A stretch of DNA of 51,128 bases from contig JACQWT010000096.1 in NCBI GenBank assembly GCA_016209145.1, positions 1-51,128 on the forward strand, read 5' to 3'. How positions within the stretch are numbered: the first letter of the stretch is position 1; each line of letters opens with the position of its first letter. A model generated the notes under the pieces. It did not search any database, was not told the origin of the DNA, and saw only the letters and a program-made list of their open reading frames with translations. Made by a program: the position numbers and the translations under genes. This document shows positions 22,681-32,300 of the stretch, one piece after another. The DNA comes from Deltaproteobacteria bacterium. Lineage in GTDB: Bacteria; Myxococcota_A; Polyangia; Polyangiales; Polyangiaceae.

Positions 22681-25541
22681 TTCTTGATCTCCACCCCCTC
22701 CTCGTCGAGCGGCATGACCACCGACATCTCGTACCAGTTCTCGTCTAGCGGCTTCGAGCCGGCCGCATCGATCGTCACGCTGGCCTCGAAGTGCTCGTCC
22801 GCCCACTCGCTGAGGTTCTGGAGCGCCGAGAACGCCTTGAAGAGCTGCCCGCCCTTGGCCCGGAAGCGGAGCTGCACGGCCCTCGTCTCCGGTACCGGCT
22901 TCTCCTCGGGCGGCTTGGGCGGCTTGGCCTCTGGGCCCGGCAGGCCCGCGCCACCTTCGTCGATGACGCTGCCCTCCGCCTCGTCGTCGGTTTTCCTCCG
23001 GGCCGCGCGCTCGTCGGCGCCCTGCCTCAGCGTGCGCGCGAGCTCGGCGGAGACGACGTAGCTGCCCTCCGACAGATCGATGTCCTCGGCGCTCACCTCC
23101 TCCCCGAAGCTGAGCGAGTCGCTGCTGCCGAGCTTCAAGGTACCTTCGCTCTCCCTCCCGCCCATCACGTAGCCGAAAGCCCCCCGACTCACCCCATGGG
23201 CCACGCTCTGCTTGAGCCCGCCCAGGGTCAGCAGCTTCGGGAAGTGCACCGAGCCGAAGAACTGGTCCACCAGCTCGGGGCCGGAGATCCAGTGCGCCTT
23301 GCTGCCGAGCTCGCCCTCGCCCAGGCGCACGCAGCTCACGAGCTTGCGAGGCTTGGCGTCCTCGAACACCCAGTTCTCGAGCGCCCGGTAGATGCTCTCC
23401 ATCAGCCCGGCGCTCAGGGACTGGAAGCCCTGGATCTCGAAGCGCTCGATTCGCACCGGCTCCTTGGCGGTGCGAGGTGCGGCGACCGGCATCAGGATGG
23501 AGGGGTACATCTGCCGCACGGCCGCCAGCAGATCCGTCGCCGCGCGCTGCTTGCGCACCCCGAGGTCGGCGACGTCCTCCTTCTCGAAGCCGTGACGGCT
23601 CTTGTCGTCGAGCAGCCGCTGGACGGCCGCCATCCGCCGCGCGGCCGTGCGGGCGCCGTCCAGCGCGCCAGCGCTCGGCAGGGCGAAGGCCAGGGCGTTG
23701 CGGTAGGACCGCTTGCCGGCGCCGCACCGCTCGGTCCATTCCAGGGCGAGCTTCTCCAGCTCGGACGCGGGATCCAGCGCGTGCTCGGGCCCGAGGAACA
23801 CCACGGTGAACCTCGGCTTGCGATCCGGCACCTTACCGCTGTCCTGCGGCCAGATCTCGAAGCCGCCCCGTGCGCTCAGCCGCTTCTCGAGCTCCGTCCG
23901 CACCTGCTCCGCCACCTCGTGGGGCTCGATCTTGCGCACCTCGTCGTCGACAAGCTTGTTGAGGTTCGGCCGCTTCTCGAAGCGGTAGCGCCGGGCCGAG
24001 GTGTGGATGTAGAGCAGGTGGTCGGAGAGGCCCTGGAGGGCTACGTCCAGCACGTCGGCCGGCAGGCCGGGCATCTGCACCGCCGCCAGCAGCTCGCTGC
24101 GCAGCACGCCCCGGTCCTCGCCGGGCTTGGCGCCGAAAGAGTAGAGAGCGAGGGCCCGGGTCAGACGGGTCCCGGGCCGGTACGCCTGGTAGGCGGGCGC
24201 GTCGGCGGCGATGGCCTCGTCGACCCGCTTGCACCGCGCGCCAGCGCCAAGCAGATCCGAGTCGAGCACCGACTTCATGGCCTCTCGCTCGCCCACCTGG
24301 CTGAAGAAGGTGGAGCGCACCATGTCGTCGGCCAGCGACACGTCGCCGGCGCCGATGAGCGGCCCGGCGGAGTCGCCCTGCTTCCACAGCGCGCCGATCA
24401 CCGTCGCCAGGAACTGGAGCGCGCCGCGCGTGCGCTGGTAGGTCGGCAGCGAGCCCCAGCGGTGATACATCAGATCCAGCAGCTCGGGGTGGAACGGGTA
24501 GGCATCCAGGATCCGGCTCTGCAGACACGTGCCCTGGTCCCGGGCCGCGCGCTGCTCGCTCTCGGTCTCGGCGGACTGCAGCAGGAAGCTTTCCAGCAGC
24601 GCCGCGTACTCCCTGGCGACGGCCTGCCGCACCGCCGGCTCGCCCAAGTCCTTGAAGAGGCGGCGCTGGACCACGCGCAGCACGTCGTCGCCGGCAACCG
24701 GCTCCTTCTTGGCGTCGAGCCGGCTGACCAGGCTGTCGAGCATCTCCAGCAAGCCCTCGTCGCCCACGGCCTCGCGCACGCTCTGCTGCAGCGTGTAGAC
24801 CATGGCGCAGTGCGGCAGGCCGCGCACGACCTCGGTCATATGCTGGAGGAAGAGCATGCTCTGCCGGCCGAGGTTCGTGTCCGTAGCCTTGCCGGCCTCG
24901 GCCCCGACCGGCACGCCGAGGGCCGCCTCCACGTACGAGAGCACCTCGTCGAGCAGGATCAGCGTCGGCCTTCCCTCCAAGATGCGCCGGATCTTGTCGC
25001 CCCCAGGATTGACCCGTAGCTCGTCGTCCTCGCGAACGGCCTGGTACGCATCGGGGTCTCCCAGCCGGAAGGCGATCTCGCCCCACATCGTCCGCAGGCA
25101 CAGGCCCTTGTCGGAGCGCCCCGTCGCGGCGTTCAGATCCAGGCAGGGAACCACGGCAACCCGCGTCGGTCCCGGATCGGCGATGCCCTTGGCCAGCCGC
25201 TTCTCGTCCAGCGCTGCCCGGCTGCGAAACAGGTGGAGCAGCGCGATCAGCGTGTGGGTCTTCCCCCCACCGAAGGGGGTGCGGAGCTGGACCACCCGGT
25301 TGCCGGCGCCGCCGGCGAGCACGTTCGCCACGCCCTGGAGCAGCTCGTCCAGGGCCGCCGTGCGGTACGTAGCCTCGAAAAAGGCGACGGGATCCTTGTA
25401 GACCGCAGGGCAGCCGTCCGCCTTCACCTCCACCTGCCCGAGGTTGGCAGCGTAGCTCGAGAGGTCGAAGTCGCCCTTCAGGATGTCGTCGTGCGGGACG
25501 GCCACCTTGGTCCAGGGCTTGAGCTCGTAGGCTTGGCTCAT
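22677..25541 (-). CDS. DUF499-type ATPase (defence-operon AAA-like protein)
   Basis: 954 aa from ATG 25541 with RBS GGAGGAG. Walker A is TPFGGGKTHTL (GGGKTH at 91-96) and Walker B is LILLDEVLSYVE (about 194-205). N-terminal KPWTKVAVPHDDILKGDFDL is the hallmark of DUF499 proteins, which occur next to DUF1156 methyltransferases and helicases in anti-phage islands. The C-terminal third carries an acidic linker and a FRAKGGQLFKAFSAL segment. It probably couples ATP hydrolysis to assembly or control of the restriction machinery (inference). It is translationally coupled on both sides by ATGA overlaps. Confidence 0.9.
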   Translation of the reverse strand: MSQAYELKPWTKVAVPHDDILKGDFDLSSYAANLGQVEVKADGCPAVYKDPVAFFEATYRTAALDELLQGVANVLAGGAGNRVVQLRTPFGGGKTHTLIALLHLFRSRAALDEKRLAKGIADPGPTRVAVVPCLDLNAATGRSDKGLCLRTMWGEIAFRLGDPDAYQAVREDDELRVNPGGDKIRRILEGRPTLILLDEVLSYVEAALGVPVGAEAGKATDTNLGRQSMLFLQHMTEVVRGLPHCAMVYTLQQSVREAVGDEGLLEMLDSLVSRLDAKKEPVAGDDVLRVVQRRLFKDLGEPAVRQAVAREYAALLESFLLQSAETESEQRAARDQGTCLQSRILDAYPFHPELLDLMYHRWGSLPTYQRTRGALQFLATVIGALWKQGDSAGPLIGAGDVSLADDMVRSTFFSQVGEREAMKSVLDSDLLGAGARCKRVDEAIAADAPAYQAYRPGTRLTRALALYSFGAKPGEDRGVLRSELLAAVQMPGLPADVLDVALQGLSDHLLYIHTSARRYRFEKRPNLNKLVDDEVRKIEPHEVAEQVRTELEKRLSARGGFEIWPQDSGKVPDRKPRFTVVFLGPEHALDPASELEKLALEWTERCGAGKRSYRNALAFALPSAGALDGARTAARRMAAVQRLLDDKSRHGFEKEDVADLGVRKQRAATDLLAAVRQMYPSILMPVAAPRTAKEPVRIERFEIQGFQSLSAGLMESIYRALENWVFEDAKPRKLVSCVRLGEGELGSKAHWISGPELVDQFFGSVHFPKLLTLGGLKQSVAHGVSRGAFGYVMGGRESEGTLKLGSSDSLSFGEEVSAEDIDLSEGSYVVSAELARTLRQGADERAARRKTDDEAEGSVIDEGGAGLPGPEAKPPKPPEEKPVPETRAVQLRFRAKGGQLFKAFSALQNLSEWADEHFEASVTIDAAGSKPLDENWYEMSVVMPLDEEGVEIKK

Positions 25542-25684
25542 CGACTCCTCCGCAGGCTCTGTGCGTCCGCTCGTGGCCTGCAAGCAAAGGCCGCGGCGAG
25601 CTTGACAGAGCTGGCACCCGATGCCATCCTTCGCGATGGAGGCTTTGTCTGGCGCTCGCTGGACATTGCCTTTTCCTTTTTCAT
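25538..25684 (-). CDS. Small coupled ORF (48 aa) between DUF3800 and DUF499 genes
   Basis: The ATG at 25684 overlaps the DUF3800 stop (ATGA, 25681-25684) and has GGAGGAG 6 nt upstream. Its TGA overlaps the DUF499 start (ATGA, 25538-25541). The product starts MKKEKAMSSERQTKPPSRR, is basic and Ser/Ala-rich, and contains one Cys. It has no recognisable domain and is too short for most gene finders. Against it: the third codon positions are less GC-rich than in the neighbours. It could be a small regulatory or adaptor protein, or a leader that merely passes ribosomes on to the ATPase gene. Confidence 0.45.
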   Translation of the reverse strand: MKKEKAMSSERQTKPPSRRMASGASSVKLAAAFACRPRADAQSLRRSR

Positions 25685-26571
25685 GGTCTCTCCTCCCGCG
25701 GCCGCAGATCGTCGATGATCGCGAAGCTCCAGATCGCAAACGGCTGGCCGCCGCGCTCTCGCTCGGCCCGGTAGCGAAGCTCGCACACCGCCTCCGCCAG
25801 CCCCTCCAGCTCGCCGCGAGCTGGGCGCGAAAGCCCACCCACGCGCACGCCCCACGCGACGAGGTAGGCCACCAGATCCGCCACCTGGATCAGCGTCGTC
25901 AGGTTGCTGTGGACGAAGAATGGCTCGGGAACGATGCGCGAGGCCCGCATTCGTCCCTTGGCCGTGTCGAGGAAGTAGCGCGCCATCTGGTCGACGAGGA
26001 TGTGGCTCCGGCTGCGTTCCAGCTTGTCGAAGACCACGACACCTTGCTGGTAGGCGCCCCGATCGTCGAGAAAGTAGAAGAACCGCTCGAAAAGGTAGGC
26101 GTAGTCCTTGCGCAGGAAGTCGCCCTCCGGCCGGGGTGCGTCCCGATCCACGATGCTCGCGAAGAGACGGACTTGGTGCTGGGCGCAGAGCTCCAGCACG
26201 CGCTCCACGAAGCTGAGCTTCGCCTGAGCCAGCGCGGTTAGCCTGGCCTTGGTGACAACGGCCTGCCGCCCCTCCCGGCTCGCTGCACGCCCTTCGACGA
26301 GGCACGCCTGGGCCAGGGCCCTACGCTCTTCGGCGGGAATCGACGCCTGCTGTGCCGCCAGACGAAACGTCTTGCTCTTGAGCAGCTTCTTGGCCTTGAA
26401 CTCCATGTCCACGCCGCTGATCCGTTCGCCGAAGAAGTCGTCCTCGGCGGCGTGGATGGCCGTGATGAGGCTCCAGAGCCGGGAGTCCTCGATGGCCACG
26501 CCGGCGAGCACCTCGTAGGGCGAGGCCCGGCGATCCTGGCCGCTCTCGTCGACGAAGAGGAAGAAGGCCAT
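25681..26571 (-). CDS. DUF3800-family protein (RNase H-like fold predicted)
   Basis: 296 aa from ATG 26571. It begins with the family hallmark FLFVDESGQD (D8, E9). Further conserved stretches are VVVFDKLERSRSHILVDQMA and NLTTLIQVADLVAYLVAW, whose D completes the likely acidic centre. DUF3800 proteins are frequent in defence islands and are thought to have an RNase H-like fold; enzymatic activity is not established for most. It lies 7 bp after the methyltransferase and is coupled to the next small ORF. Confidence 0.88.
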   Translation of the reverse strand: MAFFLFVDESGQDRRASPYEVLAGVAIEDSRLWSLITAIHAAEDDFFGERISGVDMEFKAKKLLKSKTFRLAAQQASIPAEERRALAQACLVEGRAASREGRQAVVTKARLTALAQAKLSFVERVLELCAQHQVRLFASIVDRDAPRPEGDFLRKDYAYLFERFFYFLDDRGAYQQGVVVFDKLERSRSHILVDQMARYFLDTAKGRMRASRIVPEPFFVHSNLTTLIQVADLVAYLVAWGVRVGGLSRPARGELEGLAEAVCELRYRAERERGGQPFAIWSFAIIDDLRPREERP

Positions 26572-26578
26572 GGCGCCC

Positions 26579-29362
26579 CTACGCCCCCTCCTCCAACAGC
26601 GGCACGGCGCGGCTCTCCACGATCCGCTGCCACTGCGCGAGCAGCCGGTCCACGGCCTTCTGCTCGGCGCTGCGGTCGCCACCCTGGGCGGCGGTCAGGG
26701 CCCGGCCCTCGAGGGCGTGGGCGAGCAGGCGCAGCCGGCCCGCGTCGACCTTGGCGTCGTCGAGGAAGGGGCCGAGCTTGGCGCGGTCGTGCTCCATGAG
26801 CCAGAGCAGCCGGTGCAGGACGTCGACGAGCGGCGCCGGCGTTCCGGTCTCGGGCAGGCCGAGGGCCGGCTCCTTGCCGCGGTCGCTGAAGCCGAGCACG
26901 CGCACCTGGCTCTTGGTGATGGCGGCCAGCCGGTGCTTGCCGTCGGACAGAGATCCGGGCCCGCCGAGCTCGATGCCAAGGCCCTGGGCGAGCACGTTCA
27001 GCTCGCCGAACTCGACCGGCGCCAGGCCGTACTGGTAGCGGGCGAGCACGTAGAACCGGCTCGCCTTGTCCACCTGGCCCACGCCCGCCCGGCCGACCGC
27101 GAACACGCGCGCGAGGATGTGCTCCAGCACTTCGCGCTGCACCTCGTCGAGGAAGCGCCCGGCACCGAGCTCCTCGCCGCTCATCAGCTCCACCCGGTCG
27201 TGGCGCGTGAAGGGCCGAAGCCCCGCGCCCACCGCCGCGATCACGAGGTCCGCGCCGGAGATGCCGAGGTCCATCAGCTCGCGCACGCGCGACTCGACGA
27301 CGCTCACCATCTGTGGCCGCACGTCCGTGGCGTAGCCGCCCACGCTGCCCCGGGGGCGCTTGCGCGCCACGAGGAAGATCGACGAGGCCAGCGAGGCGGT
27401 GTCCATCTGCCCGGCGCGGTCGGGCATCTCGGTGCTGAGCGGCCAGGCCTCGGTGACCTGGAAGCCCGAGCGCCGCAGCGAGTCCACCAGGGTGGACCAG
27501 CCGAGGGTAGTCTTGTGGGCGTAGACCACCACCATGGGCCGTCCGGGCCGGAGCACGCGGTGGGCCTCGGCAAAGGCCTTCTGCATCTGCTCCTCGTAGA
27601 AGCGAGCGGCCGCGTCCTTGTCGCCTCCGTGCCGGTGCGGAGCCACCACGGCCTCGGGCTTCTTGGGCGTGATGGAGGTGGCGAAGATGGCTGGCAACAG
27701 CGGGCCCATGGCCCGCTTGTGCCAGACGTAGAAAAAGTCCGAGAGATCGGCGTAGGAGATGCTGTCGTAGTAGGGCGGGTCGGTGATCACCGCGTCGACG
27801 GACTCGGCCTCCAGGGGCAGCTTCTGCGCCCGGCCCTGGATGACCTGCGCTGGCCGGCCAGGGGCCGCGGCTGCGGCGTGGTCGATGACCTCCAGGACTA
27901 GGTTGAGCTGCATGCGGGCATCGCCCGAGGCTCCCCCGAACGGGCTCGCCTCGGAGAAGTCCCAGACCATGGGCAGGGCCTGGCGGGCGTAGGTGCCCTC
28001 GGTCTTCTCGCCGACCACGTGCCACCGGCAAAGCGTGCTCCCGCGGTCAGCCACGCGGCCCACGAGCAGCGCCAGGTAGGCCGCCACGGCCGCGGCTAGT
28101 TCCCTGTCGCCGGTTTCAGCGACGATGCGGTCGTGGGCCTGCCTGGTGTGCTTGCACAGAGTGAGGAGCAGGAGTTGCTGCCGCGGGACAAACAGCGCCC
28201 CGAAGGACGAGAGACCATAGAGCTGCACGAAAACCGCTCGGCTGTCTCCGGCCTCAATCTGTTCATCCGGCACCGCCAGCCCGGTCTCGGCGCACAGCGC
28301 GGCGATGCGCCGCGCGAGATCCGTATCTGCCGGCAGGAGCTTCAGCACCAGGTCGGCGCCGACGTACGCCTTGCCGCGCTTGCCCGGCTCGACGCAGGCC
28401 ACGGCCATGAGCTGCGCGGCCATGCGACCCGCTACCCCGGCCTCCTTCGCCTCCTTGGCCGTGACCGGGTTGCCCGAGTAGGGGCAGGTGGAGGCGCCAC
28501 GCACGCTCTGGCCGGCCGGATCGAAGCCCCACTGCTCGATCGCTGCCTTGTCCGTCTTGGCGCAGGACTCCACGACCTCGTAGCGCACGGTCAGGTTCTT
28601 GCGGTCCACCACGGGTCGAAGCGCCACGTACGCGCCGCCCTTGCGCCGCAGCCACGTCTGCCGGACCAGGGGCACCATGCCCTTCTCGTAGCCCCTGGCC
28701 GGGCTCGGGATGGTCCGCGTCCAGAGGTAGGCGATGGGCCGGAGAAACCGCCCGCCGGGCTTCTTCTTGCGGTCGAAGAGGTAGCCGGTCCCCGGCTTGC
28801 CGCCCTCGACCGGGATGTCGGGGTAGAGATCGCCGAGATCCTCGTGGGTCCTCGCGATCACCCACTCCCCCCAGCTCGCCACCGCGTCGCGAAGCATCCG
28901 GCCGTGCTTCTGGGGGTAGACCAGGGTGCACAGCTCGATCAGGTGCGCGACCGGGTTGAGCTCCACGGCCACGGCATCGGCACCGAGGCGCAGGGCCTCG
29001 AGCGGGATGGCGCCGCCGCCTGCGAACATGTCGAGCACCCGCGGCCGCCCGCCGTCCGCGGCTCGCTCGACCACGGCGCGCGCCTGCGCGATCGCCTCGT
29101 TGTCGGGGAGCAGCGGGCCGATCCAGTGGCAGAGGTTCTCGAAGAAGCCGGGAAGCTGCTCGCGCTCCGCGCCCGTGGCCGGCGCTGCGAACGTCGCGTA
29201 CACGGCCGCGCGGCATGCGGCCAGGGGCCGGCGGGCCCACCAGAGGTGGATGGTGCTCAGATGCCCCTGCCGCCGGCGAGCGACTTTCTCCCGCGCGGAC
29301 TCGTAGGAGATCCGCTCGACCGGGATGTAGTCCTCGATCATCGTCGGCCTGTCGTCGCTCAT
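26579..29362 (-). CDS. DUF1156-type DNA methyltransferase (adenine-N6 or cytosine-N4)
   Basis: 927 aa from ATG 29362, overlapping the helicase stop by ATGA. The N-terminal DUF1156 region carries STIHLWWARRPLAACRAA (36-53). The SAM motif is VLDMFAGGGAIPLEALRLG (FxGxG at about 113-117), and the catalytic motif is DPPYYDS (528-534), diagnostic of amino-methyltransferases. A CPYSGNPV segment resembles a zinc-binding loop. It is probably the self-marking enzyme of the operon, methylating host DNA so that the helicase/ATPase machinery attacks only unmodified DNA (inference from comparable systems). Confidence 0.95.
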   Translation of the reverse strand: MSDDRPTMIEDYIPVERISYESAREKVARRRQGHLSTIHLWWARRPLAACRAAVYATFAAPATGAEREQLPGFFENLCHWIGPLLPDNEAIAQARAVVERAADGGRPRVLDMFAGGGAIPLEALRLGADAVAVELNPVAHLIELCTLVYPQKHGRMLRDAVASWGEWVIARTHEDLGDLYPDIPVEGGKPGTGYLFDRKKKPGGRFLRPIAYLWTRTIPSPARGYEKGMVPLVRQTWLRRKGGAYVALRPVVDRKNLTVRYEVVESCAKTDKAAIEQWGFDPAGQSVRGASTCPYSGNPVTAKEAKEAGVAGRMAAQLMAVACVEPGKRGKAYVGADLVLKLLPADTDLARRIAALCAETGLAVPDEQIEAGDSRAVFVQLYGLSSFGALFVPRQQLLLLTLCKHTRQAHDRIVAETGDRELAAAVAAYLALLVGRVADRGSTLCRWHVVGEKTEGTYARQALPMVWDFSEASPFGGASGDARMQLNLVLEVIDHAAAAAPGRPAQVIQGRAQKLPLEAESVDAVITDPPYYDSISYADLSDFFYVWHKRAMGPLLPAIFATSITPKKPEAVVAPHRHGGDKDAAARFYEEQMQKAFAEAHRVLRPGRPMVVVYAHKTTLGWSTLVDSLRRSGFQVTEAWPLSTEMPDRAGQMDTASLASSIFLVARKRPRGSVGGYATDVRPQMVSVVESRVRELMDLGISGADLVIAAVGAGLRPFTRHDRVELMSGEELGAGRFLDEVQREVLEHILARVFAVGRAGVGQVDKASRFYVLARYQYGLAPVEFGELNVLAQGLGIELGGPGSLSDGKHRLAAITKSQVRVLGFSDRGKEPALGLPETGTPAPLVDVLHRLLWLMEHDRAKLGPFLDDAKVDAGRLRLLAHALEGRALTAAQGGDRSAEQKAVDRLLAQWQRIVESRAVPLLEEGA

Positions 29363-32300
29363 CCGGCCCACTCCTGTCCCTCGGCCCCGGTGAGGGCGGC
29401 AGCGGCGATGTAGTAGCCCTTGACCGCGACCACCTCCCGGATGTGCTCCCGGAGCTGGGTCCACGGGTCGTGGATCATCTTCATCCGCGGGCAGCCGGTC
29501 TTGCAGCCCCACACCACGTACAGCCAGTAGGTCTCGCGCAGCCGCTGGGCTTGACGCCACTCGTTGGGCGAGAGGGCGACCTCGCCCCGGTCGCCGGCCC
29601 GGCCCTTGACCTCGATGCGCCGCACCTGCCGCAGCCCGCGCTCGTCGGGCGGGCTGACCGAACGCAGATCGAAACCGCTGCCGTCGTTCAGCTTCCAGAT
29701 CTCGCTCACGGTCCAGCCCCGGGACCGCTCATGGCGGATGGCGAGCTCGATGGCGAACAGCTCCACCTCCGGATCGCGGCGCATGCCGGCGCCAGCCTCG
29801 GTGGTCACAGGCGCGACCAGCGCCGAGCCGACGTGGGCCACGCGCCCGGAACGCACGACCGCCATGTGGGCCAGGCCCCGCATCCGGTGCTCGCGCGTCG
29901 CATCGAGGTTGGCAACGGCCTTGCTGGCCTCATCGCGCGCCAGGGTCGCTTCCTTCTCGCCGTCCATGACCCGGGCGTGCAGCTCCATCTGCTTGCGCTG
30001 CGCCGCCCTGATCGACGCGGCGAAGGCTTCGTCGAGGAAGCGCCGGCGGATCTCGACCTCTCGCGCCCGGTCCTGGCGGTGGCTCTCGACGAGCGGATGC
30101 TGGACTCGCGCCCGCACCCAGCCTTCGATCCGGCGTAGCTCCTCGGGGGTCGGTGGACCGGCCCAGGGGCCGTCCGGCACGGCCCCGTCCTGCGTCGTGG
30201 CCGTCAGGTCGTGCAGGATGTCGGGCTGGGCAAGGGCGAGCTCGCCCTCGGCAAGCTCCTGGACGGCCACCAGGCGAGCGTGCACGGGGACGGTGCGCGG
30301 CGGCTCCCCCGGATCGCCGAGGCTCTCGCCTTCCAGCTCCAGCTCGAAGAAGTGCAGCCGGTACGGCCGCTCGACGCGCGGATCGAGCCAGAAGCTGGTG
30401 CCGGCCTGCAGCGGCCTCAGATCGAGGCCCAGCACCTCGTCCACCGCGGCGTAGAGCGCGTGCCCCGGCGACAAGAGCTCGCCGTCCATGTTCTCGGCCT
30501 TCATCAGCTCGCGCTTGATGAAGCTCAACTTGGGGTAGCTCTTCAGGGGCTCGCCTCGCTGCCGCACGGCGAGCAGGCTGCGGGCGGTGAGCTTCTGCGG
30601 CACGTGGTCGATGCGCAGCAGGGCCGGGTTGGTCCGCCGGGCCACCCGGAGCCCGACGTGCTCGGCGGCTCGAAGGAAGAAGCCCTCGACGTACTCCGGC
30701 ATCAGCCGGCGCTCCTCGCTCTCGTAGTTGGCGCCCCGGATCCGCCCCAGATCCACGTTGCGCCTGGCCAGGGCGATGCCGGTCGCTTCCTCGTACTCGG
30801 CCAGGCGCTCCTGCGAGATCTTCTCGATCTCGTCGATGTAGTCGTCGAGCAGCCCGGGGTTGTAGGTGGCCTCGCGCAGCACGTCCTCGAGGTTGACGTT
30901 GTTGAGCCTGAGCAGCATGCCGATCACGTCGAAGACCCGGTCGCCGATGGCCCCGCGGATCTCGTCCAGCTTGGCCAGCAGCCGCTCCAGCACCCGGCCC
31001 TCGACCACCGGCTGCTCTGCGGGCCCGCGCGGCCCGGACACGGCCACGAAGTTGAAGACGTAGACCTCCCGCTTCTGCCCGAAGCGGTGGATCCGCCCCA
31101 TCCGCTGCTCCAGGCGCGTGGGGTTCCACGGCATGTCGTAGTTGATCATCAGGTGGCAGAACTGCAGGTTGATCCCTTCGCCCGCAGCGTCGGTGCCGAT
31201 GCAGATCTGCGCCTGGAGCCGGAACTCCCGCTGCGCCTCCTTGCGCGCCCTGGCGTCCATGCCGCCATGGATGACGCAGCAGCGGTAGCCCTTGGCCTCC
31301 AGGCTCTCGCGCAGGCAGTCCATCGTGGCGCATTGCTCGGTGAAGATGAGGAGCTTGCCGTTCTTCTCTCGCACCTCCTCGAACTCGGCGCGCTCCAGGC
31401 AGCGGAACAGCTTGTTGAGCTTGCTCTCCACGCCCCGCTTCTCGGTGGCCACGCCGAGCTCGAGCAGCCTCGCGAGCGCTGAGACCTCGTCCCGGAGCTG
31501 GTCCCAGCGCTCCGCCACGACGGCCTGCTGTGCGGCCTCGTCGAGCGCGTCCTCGGTCTCGTCGTCGGCCTCCTTCTCGGGGTCGAGCGGGAGGTTGGCC
31601 AGCTCGCGCAGGCGCTTGTCGCGCTGCGCCTGGGGCAGGCCGGTCAGCTCATCGACCAGGCTCCTGAGCCGGTCATAGCGCTTCTGCACCGACAGGCGGA
31701 TGGCCCGCAGGCTGCTCGCCATGCGGCGCTGGAAGACCATCCTCACCAGGGCGGTGCTCTGCTTCTTGCGCCCCGCCGCCCTGGGCAAGAACGTGTTGAT
31801 GTAGTCGGTCACGGCCTCGTACAGCGCCCACTCGTGCTCGCTCAGGGTGAAGTCCTGGGTGAAGGCGTGGCGCTTGACGAAGAGCTTCTTGCCGTCGAAG
31901 TCCCTCAGCTCTTCCTTCATCCGGCGCAGGATCCAGGGGCTGTCCTCTTGCTTGAGCAGGAGCTTGACCGCCTTCTCGGACCGGAAGGCGTGCTCGTCGA
32001 GCAGCGAGAGCAGGTTGTGGAACTGCTGCGGGTTGCCCTGATTGGGCGTGGCCGTCAGGAACAGCAGGCGCTCGGCGCGATCCACCAGCTCCCGCACGAG
32101 CTTGTAGCGCTCCGTGGGCTCGTCCAGACTCGCCGTGGCCGCCTTGTGCGCCTCGTCGAGGATGACGAGGTCCCAGCGCTCGCGCAGCAGCTCGGGGCGG
32201 ATGTGGTCCTGCTTGGCGAAGTCGAGCGAGGAGATGCACTGCGGGAAGCGGGACCAGGGGCTGGCGCCGAGCTGGCCCCGGGCGGCGTGGGAATCGACGA

